Shown here piece by piece: positions 41,203-50,116 of a stretch of DNA of 53,231 nt. The stretch is from positions 1 to 53,231 of the forward strand of contig NZ_VIDQ01000053.1 of NCBI RefSeq assembly GCF_009760915.1, written 5' to 3'. Position numbers and translations under genes: made by a program. This stretch comes from Azohydromonas aeria. Lineage in GTDB: Bacteria; Pseudomonadota; Gammaproteobacteria; Burkholderiales; Burkholderiaceae_C. Under the pieces are notes generated by a model. It had not been told where the DNA came from. It did no database searches and saw nothing but the letters and a program-made list of their open reading frames with translations. Each line of letters starts with the position of its first letter. Position 1 is the stretch's first letter.

Positions 41203-41988
41203 ATGCGCAACCTTCTCAAGACTTCCCGACGTGCCTTCCTGGCGGCCGGCCTGGCGCTGGGCGCCGCGATGGCGGCCCATGCCGGCGAGATCCGCGTCGT
41301 GAGCTCCGGCGGCTTCACGGCCGCCTACAACCAGCTGGTGCCGCTGTTCGAGGCGGCCACCGGGCACAAGGTCGTCACCGCCTACGGCTCCTCGATGGGC
41401 ACGGCGCAGGACTCCATTCCCAGCCGCCTCGGCCGCGGCGAGCAGTTCGACATCGTGATCCTGGCCGATGGGGCGCTGGAGGCGCTGGCCAGGGACGGCA
41501 AGGTGGTGCCCAACACGCGCGTGGACCTGGGCCGCTCGCTCATCGGCATGTCGGTGCGCAAGGGCCTGCCCAAGCCCGACATCTCGACCGTCGAGGGGCT
41601 GAAGAAGACGGTGCTGGAGGCCAAGGCCATCGCTTACTCGGCCAGCGCCAGCGGCACGTACCTGTCGAATGAACTGTTCCCGAAGCTGGGCGTGTGGGAG
41701 CAGATCAAGGACAAGTCGCGAAAGATCATGAGCGAGCGCGTGGGCACGATCCTGACGCGCGGCGAGGCCGACGTGGGCTTCCAGCAGGTCAGCGAGCTGC
41801 TGCCGTTCAAGGACATCGAGTACGTCGGCCCGCTGCCCGAAGAGGTGCAGCAGAAGGTGTTCTTCTCCGCCGGGCTGGCCGTGGGCGCCAGGGAGCCGGA
41901 GCTGGCGGCTCAGCTCGTGAAGTTCCTGGCCTCGTCGGCAGCGGCGCCGATCGTGAAGGCCTCGGGCCTCGACCCGGTGGCGAAGTAA
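41203..41988 (+). CDS. ModA-like periplasmic substrate-binding protein, orphan
   Basis: A 261-residue periplasmic binding protein of the molybdate/tungstate-type fold. A signal peptide ends near AAHAG (residue about 28). SSGGFTAAYNQLVPLFEAATGHKVVTAYGSS is the first-lobe start of the ModA group and IPSRLGRGEQFDIVILADGALEALARDGKV the second. No permease or ATPase gene follows, so its transporter is elsewhere or it is a sensor. Its promoter resembles those of the tcuA and Bug genes, so an organic acid ligand is as likely as an oxyanion. Confidence 0.82.
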   Translation: MRNLLKTSRRAFLAAGLALGAAMAAHAGEIRVVSSGGFTAAYNQLVPLFEAATGHKVVTAYGSSMGTAQDSIPSRLGRGEQFDIVILADGALEALARDGKVVPNTRVDLGRSLIGMSVRKGLPKPDISTVEGLKKTVLEAKAIAYSASASGTYLSNELFPKLGVWEQIKDKSRKIMSERVGTILTRGEADVGFQQVSELLPFKDIEYVGPLPEEVQQKVFFSAGLAVGAREPELAAQLVKFLASSAAAPIVKASGLDPVAK

Positions 41989-42044
41989 GGCGCCGCCGGC
42001 GGCGCCATCAATAAGACGACACGAGCCATCCGAGGGGACATCCG

Positions 42045-43130
42045 ATGAACAACACCACCAAGGCCGCACTGGGCCTGGCGCTGGGCGCTGCCGGCCTGGG
42101 CGGCGCCTGGGCGCAGGGCAGCGTCACGCTTGGCGGCGTGGCCGATTCGGCGGTGCGCCACGTGCGCAACGAAGGGCAGGGCGGCGTCACGTCGCTGGTC
42201 AGCGGCTCGAACGCGACCAGCCGCTTCATCTTCCGCGGCACCGAGGACCTGGGCGGCGGCCTGAGCGCCGGCTTCCACCTGGAAAGCGGCGTGGCGCTGG
42301 ACACCGGCGCCAGCACCAGCAGCACCGCGCTGTTCGACCGGCGCGCGACGCTGGGCCTGGCCAGCAAGGCGGCCGGCGAGCTGCGCCTGGGCCGCGACTA
42401 CGTGCCCAGCTACACCAACTGGGTGCGCTTCGACCCGTTCGGCCACGTCGGCGTGGCCGGGTCCAACAACTTCGTCAACGCCACGCCGGCGGGCCCGATC
42501 CGCTCGGCCTTCGGCTCCTCGCCCAACACCACGGTGCGCACCAGCAACTCGCTGCAGTGGCTGATGCCCGCAGGCTGGGGCGGCCTGGAAGGCGGCGTGA
42601 TGCTGGCCGAGGACGAGAACGGCACGGCCGCTGCCGGCCAGCACAAGCTCCGGGGCGCGCGGCTGGGCTACGCGGCCGGGCCGCTGGTGGTGTCGGGCGC
42701 CATCACCCGCACCGAGAACAACCTCACCGCGGACGCGGGCCGCTTCGACGACCGCGTCATCGCCGCGCTCTACGACTTCGGCCCGGTGCGCGTGTCGCTG
42801 GCGCTGCGCCGCTTCGACCAGGCCGACGCCCGGCAGGACAACGTGCTGGTAGGCGCCTGGATTCCGGTGGGCAACGGCGAGATCAAGGCCTCCTGGTATC
42901 GCGCGAAGTTCTCCGGGCAGGCGGGCGGTACCGCGCTGGACGGCAACAGCGCGCGCCAGCTGGGCCTGGGCTATGTGCACAACCTGTCCAGGCGCACGGC
43001 GCTGTACGGCACGCTCTCGCATATCGACAACAAGGGCGCACTGGCCTACGCCGTTCCCGGCGGCGCCAGCGGCCTGGCCGCGGGCGGGTCGTCGCGTGGG
43101 GTGGAAGTGGGCATGCGCCACACGTTCTGA
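42045..43130 (+). CDS. General (Gram-negative, Burkholderiales-type) porin
   Basis: A 361-residue outer-membrane trimeric porin. A signal peptide ends at AWAQ (residue about 24), followed by GSVTLGGVADSAVRHVRNEG, RFIFRGTEDLGGGLSAGFHLESG and FDRRATLGLASKAAGELRLGRDYVPSYT, all typical. The last residues GVEVGMRHTF end in Phe, as outer-membrane barrels do. It likely lets organic acids enter for the adjacent uptake systems. The gene starts 56 bases after the ModA-like gene, so it may be in the same transcript. Confidence 0.92.
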   Translation: MNNTTKAALGLALGAAGLGGAWAQGSVTLGGVADSAVRHVRNEGQGGVTSLVSGSNATSRFIFRGTEDLGGGLSAGFHLESGVALDTGASTSSTALFDRRATLGLASKAAGELRLGRDYVPSYTNWVRFDPFGHVGVAGSNNFVNATPAGPIRSAFGSSPNTTVRTSNSLQWLMPAGWGGLEGGVMLAEDENGTAAAGQHKLRGARLGYAAGPLVVSGAITRTENNLTADAGRFDDRVIAALYDFGPVRVSLALRRFDQADARQDNVLVGAWIPVGNGEIKASWYRAKFSGQAGGTALDGNSARQLGLGYVHNLSRRTALYGTLSHIDNKGALAYAVPGGASGLAAGGSSRGVEVGMRHTF

Positions 43131-43304
43131 GGGGCCGGTCCGCCGCCGCGGGCGGGTGCTCGTCGAGCCGCCGCGGCACGTCGCGGCCCTGAGCGACGGA
43201 AAGGCTGCGCCGCCCGAGATGCCGTCCTCCAGCATTGACAATGTCTGCCTTCCGGGCAGGTGGCAGCTGCCCTCTGCCTCTCTCTCAAGCCTGTTTGAGA
43301 CGAC

Positions 43305-44009
43305 ATGCGTGTATTGCTGGCCGAAGACGAGCATGCGCTGGCCACCTGGCTGGTGCGCGCGCTGGCGCAAAGCGGCTTCCTGGTGGACTGGGTGGACGAC
43401 GGCCGCCTGGTGCGCCGCAGCCTCAAGGCCACGCGCTACGACGCGCTGGTCCTCGACCTGGGCCTGCCCGGGCTGGGCGGCCGCGAGGTGCTGGCCGACC
43501 TGCGCGACGCCGGCCAGCGCCTGCCGGTGCTGATCCTGACCGCGCGCGACTCGCTGATGGAGCGCGTGGACAGCCTGCACGAAGGGGCGGACGACTTCCT
43601 GGCCAAGCCTTTCGAGCTGGCCGAGCTCGAAGCCCGGCTGGTGGCGCTGATCCGGCGCTCGCGGGGCGGCGACCATCCGCGCTTCGCCTGCGGGCCGCTG
43701 GCTTACGACGCCGGCGCGCGGCAGTTCACGCTGATGCACGAGCCGCTGGCGCTGACGCCGCGCGAGCATGCCGTGCTGCGCGTCCTCATCACGCGCAGCG
43801 GCGAGCCGCTGTCCAAGCAGGAGATCCTGGAACGCGTGTTCTCCGACGAGCAGGACGTGCAGCCCGATGCCGTGGAGGTGCTGGTGCACCGGCTGCGCAA
43901 GCGGCTGCAGGGTACCCCGGTGGGCATCCGCACGGTCCGCGGCCTGGGTTACGTGCTGGAAAGCGCCCCGGACGCCGCAGGCGCTCCCCCGCCCGCGCGC
44001 GGCGACTGA
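43305..44009 (+). CDS. tctD: TctD-type OmpR-family response regulator
   Basis: A 234-residue response regulator that controls tricarboxylate transport genes. The receiver has D51 (LVLDLGLPG) and K-containing loop FLAKPFELAEL; the C-terminal winged helix reads LTPREHAVLRVLITRSGEPLSKQEILERVFSDEQDVQPDAVEVLVHRLRKRLQ. A 6-bp hairpin TCTCAA (43283-43288) / TTGAGA (43295-43300) lies directly before ATG 43305, where no strong ribosome binding site is seen. tctE follows after two bases. Confidence 0.88.
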   Translation: MRVLLAEDEHALATWLVRALAQSGFLVDWVDDGRLVRRSLKATRYDALVLDLGLPGLGGREVLADLRDAGQRLPVLILTARDSLMERVDSLHEGADDFLAKPFELAELEARLVALIRRSRGGDHPRFACGPLAYDAGARQFTLMHEPLALTPREHAVLRVLITRSGEPLSKQEILERVFSDEQDVQPDAVEVLVHRLRKRLQGTPVGIRTVRGLGYVLESAPDAAGAPPPARGD

Positions 44010-44011
44010 GC

Positions 44012-45490
44012 ATGGCGCGGCGCTGGCTGCCCTGGGGCGGGGACTCTTCAGGCCAGCGCCCGCGCCGGGGGCGCAGCTTCAGGCGCACGCTGCTCGCGGT
44101 GCTGTTGCCGGGCCTGCTGGCCGTGGTGGCCGGCGAGGTGTGGCTCACCTGGCGCACCGCGGTGGACGCCGCCGACGCGGCCTACGACCGCTCGCTGCTC
44201 GGGGCCATCAAGTCCATCGACGCCAACATCTCGACCGAGAGCGGCGGCCTGTCCATCGAGCTGCCGTACCGCATGCTCGAGTTCTTCGAGCTCACGGCCA
44301 GCGGTCCGGTGCAGTACCGCGTTGCGACGGAAGACGACCTGGTCGAGATTGGCAATGCCGACCTGCCACGGCCCGCGGAAGCCCTGGTGACCGGCCAACC
44401 GTACTTTGCGGATGCCGAGTACTTCGGCATACCCGTGCGCGTGGCCAGCTATGCCCGCATGCTGGACCGCCCCCTGGGCGGACAAGCAGTGGCGCAGCGG
44501 GTGGTGATCCAGGTGGCGGAGCCACTGACGTTGCGCAGCCATTTCACGCGCCGCCTGGTGGCCCAGGCCTTGACGCGCGACCTGGTGCTGGTGAGCGCGG
44601 CCGGGCTGCTGCTGGTGGTGGGCGTGAGCTGGACGCTGCGTCCCCTGGGCCGGTTGCGCAGCGAGGTGCTGTCGCGCTCGCCGCAGGACCTGCGCCCCAT
44701 CGCGCTGCGCGACGTGCCCACCGACGTGCAGCCGCTCATCGACGCCATCAACCACCACGTGGAGCGCAACCGCGCGCTGGTGGAGGCGCGCCGCCGCTTC
44801 GTCGATGACGCCTCGCACCAGCTGCGCACGCCGCTGGCCACGCTCACGACGCAGCTGGCCTACGCGCTGCGCGAGCCGGATCCCGAGCGCCTGCGCGACG
44901 CGCTGGCCGCGCTGAAGGTGCAGCTCGACGAGACGGTGCGCCAGACCAACCAGATGCTGATGCTGGCGCGGGCCGACAGCGCCGAGCTGCGGCTGGAGCC
45001 GCTGGACCTGGTCGACTTCGCCGCCGGGGTGACGCGGGCGTGGTGGCCGCAGGCGCGCGACCAGGGCATCGACCTCGGCTTCGAAGCGCCCGAAGGCCCC
45101 GCCGGCGCCGAGGAGCCCATCGTGGTGGCGGCCCAGGGCGGGCTGCTGAAGGAGGCGCTGTCGAACCTGCTGGACAACGCCATCCGCTACACGCCCGGCG
45201 GCGGGCATGTGACGGTGCGCGTGTCGCTGCAGCCGCCGCAGGCGCGGCTGGCCGTGGTCGATGACGGGCCGGGCATTCCCAGGGACGAGCGCGGCCGTGC
45301 CGGCGAGCGCTTCTTCCGCGCCAGCAATGCCACCCAGTCCGGCTCGGGCATCGGCCTGGCCATCGTGCGTTCCATCGCCGAGCGGCACGGGGGGCGGCTG
45401 GAGATCGGGGACGGAGCCGCGGGGCGGGGCCTGGAGGTCGCGCTGCTGCTGCCGCTGGCTTCCCACGCCACCGCGGCGATCGCGGGTTAA
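44012..45490 (+). CDS. tctE: TctE-type membrane sensor histidine kinase
   Basis: A 492-residue kinase partner of TctD. Two transmembrane helices (about 28-44 and 190-215) enclose a periplasmic domain of the 2CSK_N type found in tricarboxylate sensors. The phospho-acceptor His is near residue 269 (DDASHQLRTPLATL). ATPase motifs are LLDNAIRYTPGG, VDDGPGIP and GSGIGLAIV. The tctC-tctB-tctA genes follow after 123 bases with a tandem-repeat site for an OmpR-family regulator. Confidence 0.9.
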   Translation: MARRWLPWGGDSSGQRPRRGRSFRRTLLAVLLPGLLAVVAGEVWLTWRTAVDAADAAYDRSLLGAIKSIDANISTESGGLSIELPYRMLEFFELTASGPVQYRVATEDDLVEIGNADLPRPAEALVTGQPYFADAEYFGIPVRVASYARMLDRPLGGQAVAQRVVIQVAEPLTLRSHFTRRLVAQALTRDLVLVSAAGLLLVVGVSWTLRPLGRLRSEVLSRSPQDLRPIALRDVPTDVQPLIDAINHHVERNRALVEARRRFVDDASHQLRTPLATLTTQLAYALREPDPERLRDALAALKVQLDETVRQTNQMLMLARADSAELRLEPLDLVDFAAGVTRAWWPQARDQGIDLGFEAPEGPAGAEEPIVVAAQGGLLKEALSNLLDNAIRYTPGGGHVTVRVSLQPPQARLAVVDDGPGIPRDERGRAGERFFRASNATQSGSGIGLAIVRSIAERHGGRLEIGDGAAGRGLEVALLLPLASHATAAIAG

Positions 45491-45513
45491 CCCGGGCGTT
45501 TTGGCGATTTTTC

Positions 45514-45530
45514 TGAAAGCGGCCTGAAAG
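45514..45530 (+). promoter_or_regulatory. Tandem TGAAAG repeat, candidate TctD site
   Basis: TGAAAG occurs at 45514-45519 and 45525-45530, 11 bases apart, the one-turn direct repeat expected for an OmpR-family dimer. It lies 84 bases before tctC and just upstream of a possible -10 TATCGT (45542-45547). Binding by TctD is inferred from position. Confidence 0.55.
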
Positions 45531-45613
45531 TCGCGCCTCGATATCGTGCCCTCCATAGCGCTGAAACCGGCCACGCCGGTGGCGGCACCCCACCACCCGA
45601 CGATGGAGACACG

Positions 45614-46621
45614 ATGAAGCCCTCTACCCGAATCCTGCGGTCCACGACCCTTGCCGCGACCCTGGCCGTGCTGGCTGGCGCCACCGTGGCAGGTCCGCTG
45701 GACAAGACCGAATGCATCGCGCCGGCCAAGCCCGGCGGCGGCTTCGACCTGACCTGCAAGCTGGCCCAGGCGGCGCTGGCCGAGGGCAAGTTCATCCGCG
45801 ACCCGATGCGCGTGACCTACATGCCCGGCGGCATCGGCGCCGTGGCCTACAACACCATCGTGGCGCAGCGGCCCGAGGCCGCGAACACCATCGTGGCCTT
45901 CTCCGGCGGTTCCCTGCTCAACCTCGCGCAGGGCAAGTTCGGCCGCTACGGCGAGAACGACGTGCGCTGGCTGGCCGCCATCGGCGCCGACTACGGCGCC
46001 GTGGTCGTGTCCGAGAAGTCGCCCTACAAGTCGCTGCAGGAGGTGCTGGCCGCCATGAAGGCCGATCCCACCAAGGTGGTGTTCGGCGCCGGCGGCAGCG
46101 TGGGCAGCCAGGACTGGATGAAGGCCGCGCTGCTGGCCAAGGCCGCCGGGGTCAACCCGAAGGTGATGCGCTTCGTGGCCTTCGAGGGCGGCGGCGAGGC
46201 CATGACGGCGCTGCAGGGCGGCCACATCCACGTCTTCACCGGCGACGCCGCGGAGACGCTGCACCAGATGAAGGCCGGCAGCAAGGTGCGCGTGCTGGCC
46301 GTCATGAGCGACAAGCGCCTGCCGGGCGACCTGTCCGCGGTGCCCACGGCCAAGGAGCAGGGCGCCGACATCGACTGGCCCACCGTGCGCGGCTTCTACG
46401 TCGGCCCCAAGGTCAGCGACGCGGACTACAAGACCTGGAGCGACACCTTCGCCAGGATGATGGCCACCCCGGCCTACGCGAAGCAGCGCGAGCAGCAGGG
46501 CCTGTATCCGCTGTCGCTCACCGGTGCGGAGGCCGAGGCCCACGTCAAGAAGCAGGTTGCCGCCTACCGCAAGCTGGTCGAGGAACTGGGCCTGACCGTG
46601 GCGCCCGCCGCGGCGAAGTAA
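45614..46621 (+). CDS. tctC: TctC tricarboxylate-binding receptor of the TTT system
   Basis: A 335-residue periplasmic receptor; the signal peptide ends near ATVAG (residue about 26). ECIAPAKPGGGFDLTCKLAQAAL, VTYMPGGIGAVAYNTIV and the FEGGGEAMTALQGGHI segment are TctC-branch motifs, unlike the general Bug protein at 38043 (AKPGGGFDLTCK carries the TctC-type substrate loop). ATG 45614 with GGAG upstream. tctB starts 58 bases after the stop. Expected ligands are citrate-like tricarboxylates. Confidence 0.92.
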   Translation: MKPSTRILRSTTLAATLAVLAGATVAGPLDKTECIAPAKPGGGFDLTCKLAQAALAEGKFIRDPMRVTYMPGGIGAVAYNTIVAQRPEAANTIVAFSGGSLLNLAQGKFGRYGENDVRWLAAIGADYGAVVVSEKSPYKSLQEVLAAMKADPTKVVFGAGGSVGSQDWMKAALLAKAAGVNPKVMRFVAFEGGGEAMTALQGGHIHVFTGDAAETLHQMKAGSKVRVLAVMSDKRLPGDLSAVPTAKEQGADIDWPTVRGFYVGPKVSDADYKTWSDTFARMMATPAYAKQREQQGLYPLSLTGAEAEAHVKKQVAAYRKLVEELGLTVAPAAAK

Positions 46622-46679
46622 GCCGTCTGCCGGCCGCCGCGTCCTGCGGCGGCCATTTCCCTTTCCCGAGGAATTCCCA

Positions 46680-47129
46680 ATGAGTGACCGCATTCTTGGT
46701 GCGGCGTGCGTCGTCGCGTCCGCAGGCATGGTCTGGGCTGCGCAGGGCTATGCCGCCGAGATCTCCTATGAGCCCGTGGGCCCGCGCGCCTTCCCGCTGC
46801 TGCTGGCCGCGCTGATGGGCGTGGGCGGGCTGTGGCTCGTCTTCAAGCCCACACTGCGCGGCGTGGCGGCGTTCCGCGACGTGCCCTGGAAGGCCACGCT
46901 GCTGTGCGCCGCCGCGGTGGCCGCTTACGCGCTGCTGTTCGAGCTGCTGGGCTTCACGCTGGCCACGGCCCTCATGGCCGTGCCTGTCGGCCTGGCCTTT
47001 GGCGGCAGCCTGGCGCAGGCGCTGGCGGGCGGCGCTGGCCTGGGCCTGGTGCTGTTCCTTCTCTTCGACAAGGTGCTGGACGTGGTGCTGCCTTCGGGCG
47101 TGCTGTCGTTCCTGCTGGGAGGCCGTTGA
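46680..47129 (+). CDS. tctB: TctB small membrane subunit of the TTT system
   Basis: A 149-residue integral membrane protein with four hydrophobic helices (start of protein, about 34-55, 72-92, 95-140). The YEPVGPRAFPLLLAALMGVGGLWLV segment is the TctB hallmark. Its stop overlaps the tctA start (TGATG), so the two are co-translated. Confidence 0.9.
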   Translation: MSDRILGAACVVASAGMVWAAQGYAAEISYEPVGPRAFPLLLAALMGVGGLWLVFKPTLRGVAAFRDVPWKATLLCAAAVAAYALLFELLGFTLATALMAVPVGLAFGGSLAQALAGGAGLGLVLFLLFDKVLDVVLPSGVLSFLLGGR

Positions 47130-48646
47130 TGGACACCCTGCAACATCTGCTCGCGGGCTTCGGCGTCGCGCTGACGCCGATGAACCTGGCCATCGCGGCG
47201 GTGGGCGCGCTCATCGGCACCATGGTCGGCCTGCTGCCGGGCCTGGGGCCCATCAACGGCGTGGCCATCCTCATGCCGCTGGCCTTCGCGATGAAGCTGC
47301 CGCCCGAGGCCTCGCTGATCCTGCTGGCCGCGGTCTACATCGGCTGCGAGTACGGCGGCCGCATCTCGTCCATCCTGCTCAACGTGCCCGGCGATGCCGG
47401 CGCCATCATGACGGCGATGGACGGCTACCCCATGGCACGCAAGGGCCAGGGCGGCGTGGCGCTGTCGATCTCGGCCTGGAGCTCCTTCGTCGGCTCCGTC
47501 ATCGCCACGCTGGGCATCGTGATGTTCGCGCCGCTGCTGGCGGGCTGGGCGCTGTCCTTCGGCCCGGCCGAGTACTTCGCGCTCATGTGCCTGGCCTTCG
47601 CCTGCATCGCCGGGCTGATGGGCGACGCGCCGATGAAGGCCGGGCTGGCGGCCGTGATCGGCCTGTCGCTGTCGTGCGTGGGTCTGGACTCCAACTCCGG
47701 CGTCTACCGCTTCACGGGCGGCGACGTGCACCTCTCCGACGGCATCCAGTTCGTCGTGGTCGTCATCGGCGTGTTCTCGATCAGCGAGATCCTGCTGATG
47801 CTGCAGCAGCATCACAGCAGCGCCGGCATGATCACCGAGACGGGGCGCAAGCTCTTCAACCGCCAGGAGCTGGCGCAGACCTGGTGGGGCACCGTGCGCT
47901 CCAGCGTGGTGGGCTTCGTGGTCGGCGTGCTGCCCGGCGCGGGCGCCACCATCGCCAGCGCCATGACCTACTCGATGGAAAAGCGCCTCACCGACAAGGA
48001 AGGCACCTTCGGGCAGGGCGACATCCGCGGCGTGGCCGCACCCGAGGCGGCCAACAACTCCGCGGCCACCGGCTCCTTCGTGCCGATGCTCACGCTGGGC
48101 GTGCCGGGCTCGGGCACCACGGCGGTGATGGTGGGCGCGCTGGCGCTCTACAACATCACGCCGGGGCCCGCGCTGTTCACGCAGCAGCCGGCGCTGGTCT
48201 GGGGCCTCATCGCCTCGCTGTTCGTCGCCAACGTGATCCTGCTGTTCATCAACATCCCGATGGTGGGCGTGTTCACGCAGGTGCTGCGCGTGCCCAACTG
48301 GGTGCTGGTGCCGGGCATCCTGGCCGTCAGCGCGGTGGGCGTGTACGCGGTGCACGCCACCACCTTCGACCTGGTGCTGATGACGGTGCTGGGGGTCATG
48401 GGCTACCTGCTGCGCAAGCAGAACGTGCCGATGGCGCCGCTGATCCTGGGCTTCGTGCTCGGCGACATGATGGAGCAGAACCTGCGCCGGGCCCTGTCCA
48501 TCACCAACGGCGACGCGTCGATCCTGGTCGAGAGCCCGATCTCCATCGGGCTGTGGCTGGCTGCTGCCGCGATGCTGCTGCTGCCCCCGCTGCTGCGCTC
48601 GCTCCGGCACCGCAAGCCGCAGCCCACGGTCGTGGGCCAGGTCTGA
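47129..48646 (+). CDS. tctA: TctA large membrane subunit of the TTT system
   Basis: A 505-residue transporter with about 11-12 helices. The duplicated glycine-rich motifs are clear: TMVGLLPGLGPINGVAILMPLAF near residue 35 and VVGVLPGAGATIASAMTYSMEKR near 265, plus the second-half GVPGSGTTAVMVGALALYNITPGPALF. EYGGRISSILLNVPGD is typical. Forms the symporter with TctB and receives substrate from TctC. Confidence 0.95.
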   Translation: MDTLQHLLAGFGVALTPMNLAIAAVGALIGTMVGLLPGLGPINGVAILMPLAFAMKLPPEASLILLAAVYIGCEYGGRISSILLNVPGDAGAIMTAMDGYPMARKGQGGVALSISAWSSFVGSVIATLGIVMFAPLLAGWALSFGPAEYFALMCLAFACIAGLMGDAPMKAGLAAVIGLSLSCVGLDSNSGVYRFTGGDVHLSDGIQFVVVVIGVFSISEILLMLQQHHSSAGMITETGRKLFNRQELAQTWWGTVRSSVVGFVVGVLPGAGATIASAMTYSMEKRLTDKEGTFGQGDIRGVAAPEAANNSAATGSFVPMLTLGVPGSGTTAVMVGALALYNITPGPALFTQQPALVWGLIASLFVANVILLFINIPMVGVFTQVLRVPNWVLVPGILAVSAVGVYAVHATTFDLVLMTVLGVMGYLLRKQNVPMAPLILGFVLGDMMEQNLRRALSITNGDASILVESPISIGLWLAAAAMLLLPPLLRSLRHRKPQPTVVGQV

Positions 48647-48678
48647 AGGCACGGCCTGCCTGACCTCGGCCGCCCGGT

Positions 48679-48698
48679 CCTCGCCTGCCATGGCGAGG
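48679..48698 (+). terminator. Hairpin after tctA without U-tract
   Basis: CCTCGCC (48679-48685) and GGCGAGG (48692-48698) form a perfect 7-bp stem around a 6-base loop 33 bases after tctA. No T-run follows, so it is a weak or Rho-assisted terminator at best, or a stabilising 3' structure. The rest of 48647-48815 shows nothing else clear. Confidence 0.35.
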
Positions 48699-48815
48699 GG
48701 TGGGCACCACGCCGATCCGTTTCCCCACTGCACTGCTGATCCCGACGCCTCGCGCCGGGGCCAGCGGAGCGCTGCGCGCCCTGGGCCGCACCGTTTCTGA
48801 ACTGAAGGAGATTCC

Positions 48816-50096
48816 ATGCAACTCACCGGCATGCTTTACGGCGCGCAGCTCTTGCGGCACGTCGATTTTCCGAGCGCGGAAGTGCTCGGCCCCGATGCGT
48901 CGGAGGACGAGATCCAGGCGCTGATCCGCCGCCACGGCCAGGTGTTCGTGAAGCCGCTGTTCAAGGGCGGCGTGGGCAAGAAGGGCAAGTCCGGCCTGAT
49001 CGGCCGCGCCCGGGATCTGCGCAGCGCGCTGGCCGAGAAGGAGCGGCTCTACTTCGCCGAGCACCGCCACGGCAACGCCACGGCCAAGGCCAACGGCGTG
49101 ACCTTCGAGGGCGGGGTGCCCGCGGAGCACGAGGTGTACTTCGCCATCACCGACGACACGCGCTTTCGCGCCCCGACGATGACGCTCACGCACCGCGGCG
49201 GCGTGGACATCGAGGAGCTCGACAAGTCGGAAGTCGCCACCGTGCCCTTCGACGCGCTCACGGGCCTCAAGGCCTTCGTGGTCGCCAACGCGCTCACCGA
49301 CATCGGGGCTCCGAAGGAGATCATCTCGCCGCTGGTGCAGCACCTGCCGAAGCTCTGGGAGCTGATGCACCACTACGGCATGACCACGCTGGAGCTCAAC
49401 CCGATCCGCATGCGCGTGGACGGCAATGGAAAGCTCACGCCGGTGGCCTGCGACTTCAAGTGCGGTTTCGACCGCGACGACCCGCGCGTGGCGCGGCTGA
49501 ACCTGCCGCAGCACCTGTTCGCCGCCGACGTGGGCGCCTTCGAGCAGGAGGTCAACGAGCTGCGCACGCACCAGGGCCAGTCGGACGTGTTCGTGATCAA
49601 CGAGCGCGGCACGATCCTGGCGCCCACCTTCGGCGGCGGCGCCAACTCGCTGGTGACGGAGGTGCTGGGCGAGGCCGCCAGCATCTCGTCCGACTTCGGC
49701 GGCAACCCGCCCTACGAGAAGATGAAGCAGGTCGCGAAGATCTGCTACCGGCACTTCCTGGCGCAGTCCAACGTGCTGTTCATCATCGGCGGCAAGTCGA
49801 ACAACACCGACATCCACGAGACGCTGCGCGCCATGGGCGACGCGCTGCGCGAGCACTTCGCCACGCACGGGCCCACACCGCTGTACGTGGTGGTGGGCCG
49901 CGGCGGCCCCAACCTCGTGCGCGGCTTCGGGGCCCTGGCCGACACCTGCGAGGCGCTGGGGCTGCCCTATCGCTTCTTCGGCTTCGACAGCGCCATCTCC
50001 GAGGTCGTCAATTACGCCAAGCGCGTGGACGAGTGGATGAAGGCGGGCGGGCGCGCCGCCATCGCCGAGCAGCTCGGCATCAAGGCCGCCGTTTGA
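48816..50096 (+). CDS. ATP-citrate-lyase-like small subunit (ATP-grasp plus citrate-binding domain)
   Basis: A 426-residue protein resembling the N-terminal half of ATP-citrate lyase (AclB-like). The ATP-grasp part has VFVKPLFKGGVGKKGKSGLIG, as in the ACLY Lys-rich loop, and TLELNPIRM, matching the ATP-grasp LEINP motif. The C-terminal domain matches the citrate-binding domain: NERGTILAPTFGGGANS, FIIGGKSNNTDI and VVGRGGPNLVRGFG. AAGGAG upstream supports ATG 48816. It is followed after 20 bases by the large subunit. It likely activates a tricarboxylate by phosphorylation; the exact substrate is inferred from the neighbouring tct genes. Confidence 0.82.
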   Translation: MQLTGMLYGAQLLRHVDFPSAEVLGPDASEDEIQALIRRHGQVFVKPLFKGGVGKKGKSGLIGRARDLRSALAEKERLYFAEHRHGNATAKANGVTFEGGVPAEHEVYFAITDDTRFRAPTMTLTHRGGVDIEELDKSEVATVPFDALTGLKAFVVANALTDIGAPKEIISPLVQHLPKLWELMHHYGMTTLELNPIRMRVDGNGKLTPVACDFKCGFDRDDPRVARLNLPQHLFAADVGAFEQEVNELRTHQGQSDVFVINERGTILAPTFGGGANSLVTEVLGEAASISSDFGGNPPYEKMKQVAKICYRHFLAQSNVLFIIGGKSNNTDIHETLRAMGDALREHFATHGPTPLYVVVGRGGPNLVRGFGALADTCEALGLPYRFFGFDSAISEVVNYAKRVDEWMKAGGRAAIAEQLGIKAAV

Positions 50097-50116
50097 ACAT
50101 CCCAGGAGACATGACC

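Noticed and set aside
43235..43263. TTGACA at 43235-43240 as a tctD promoter
   Set aside because: Perfect -35 hexamer but no acceptable -10 at 16-18 bases; left out as a promoter call.
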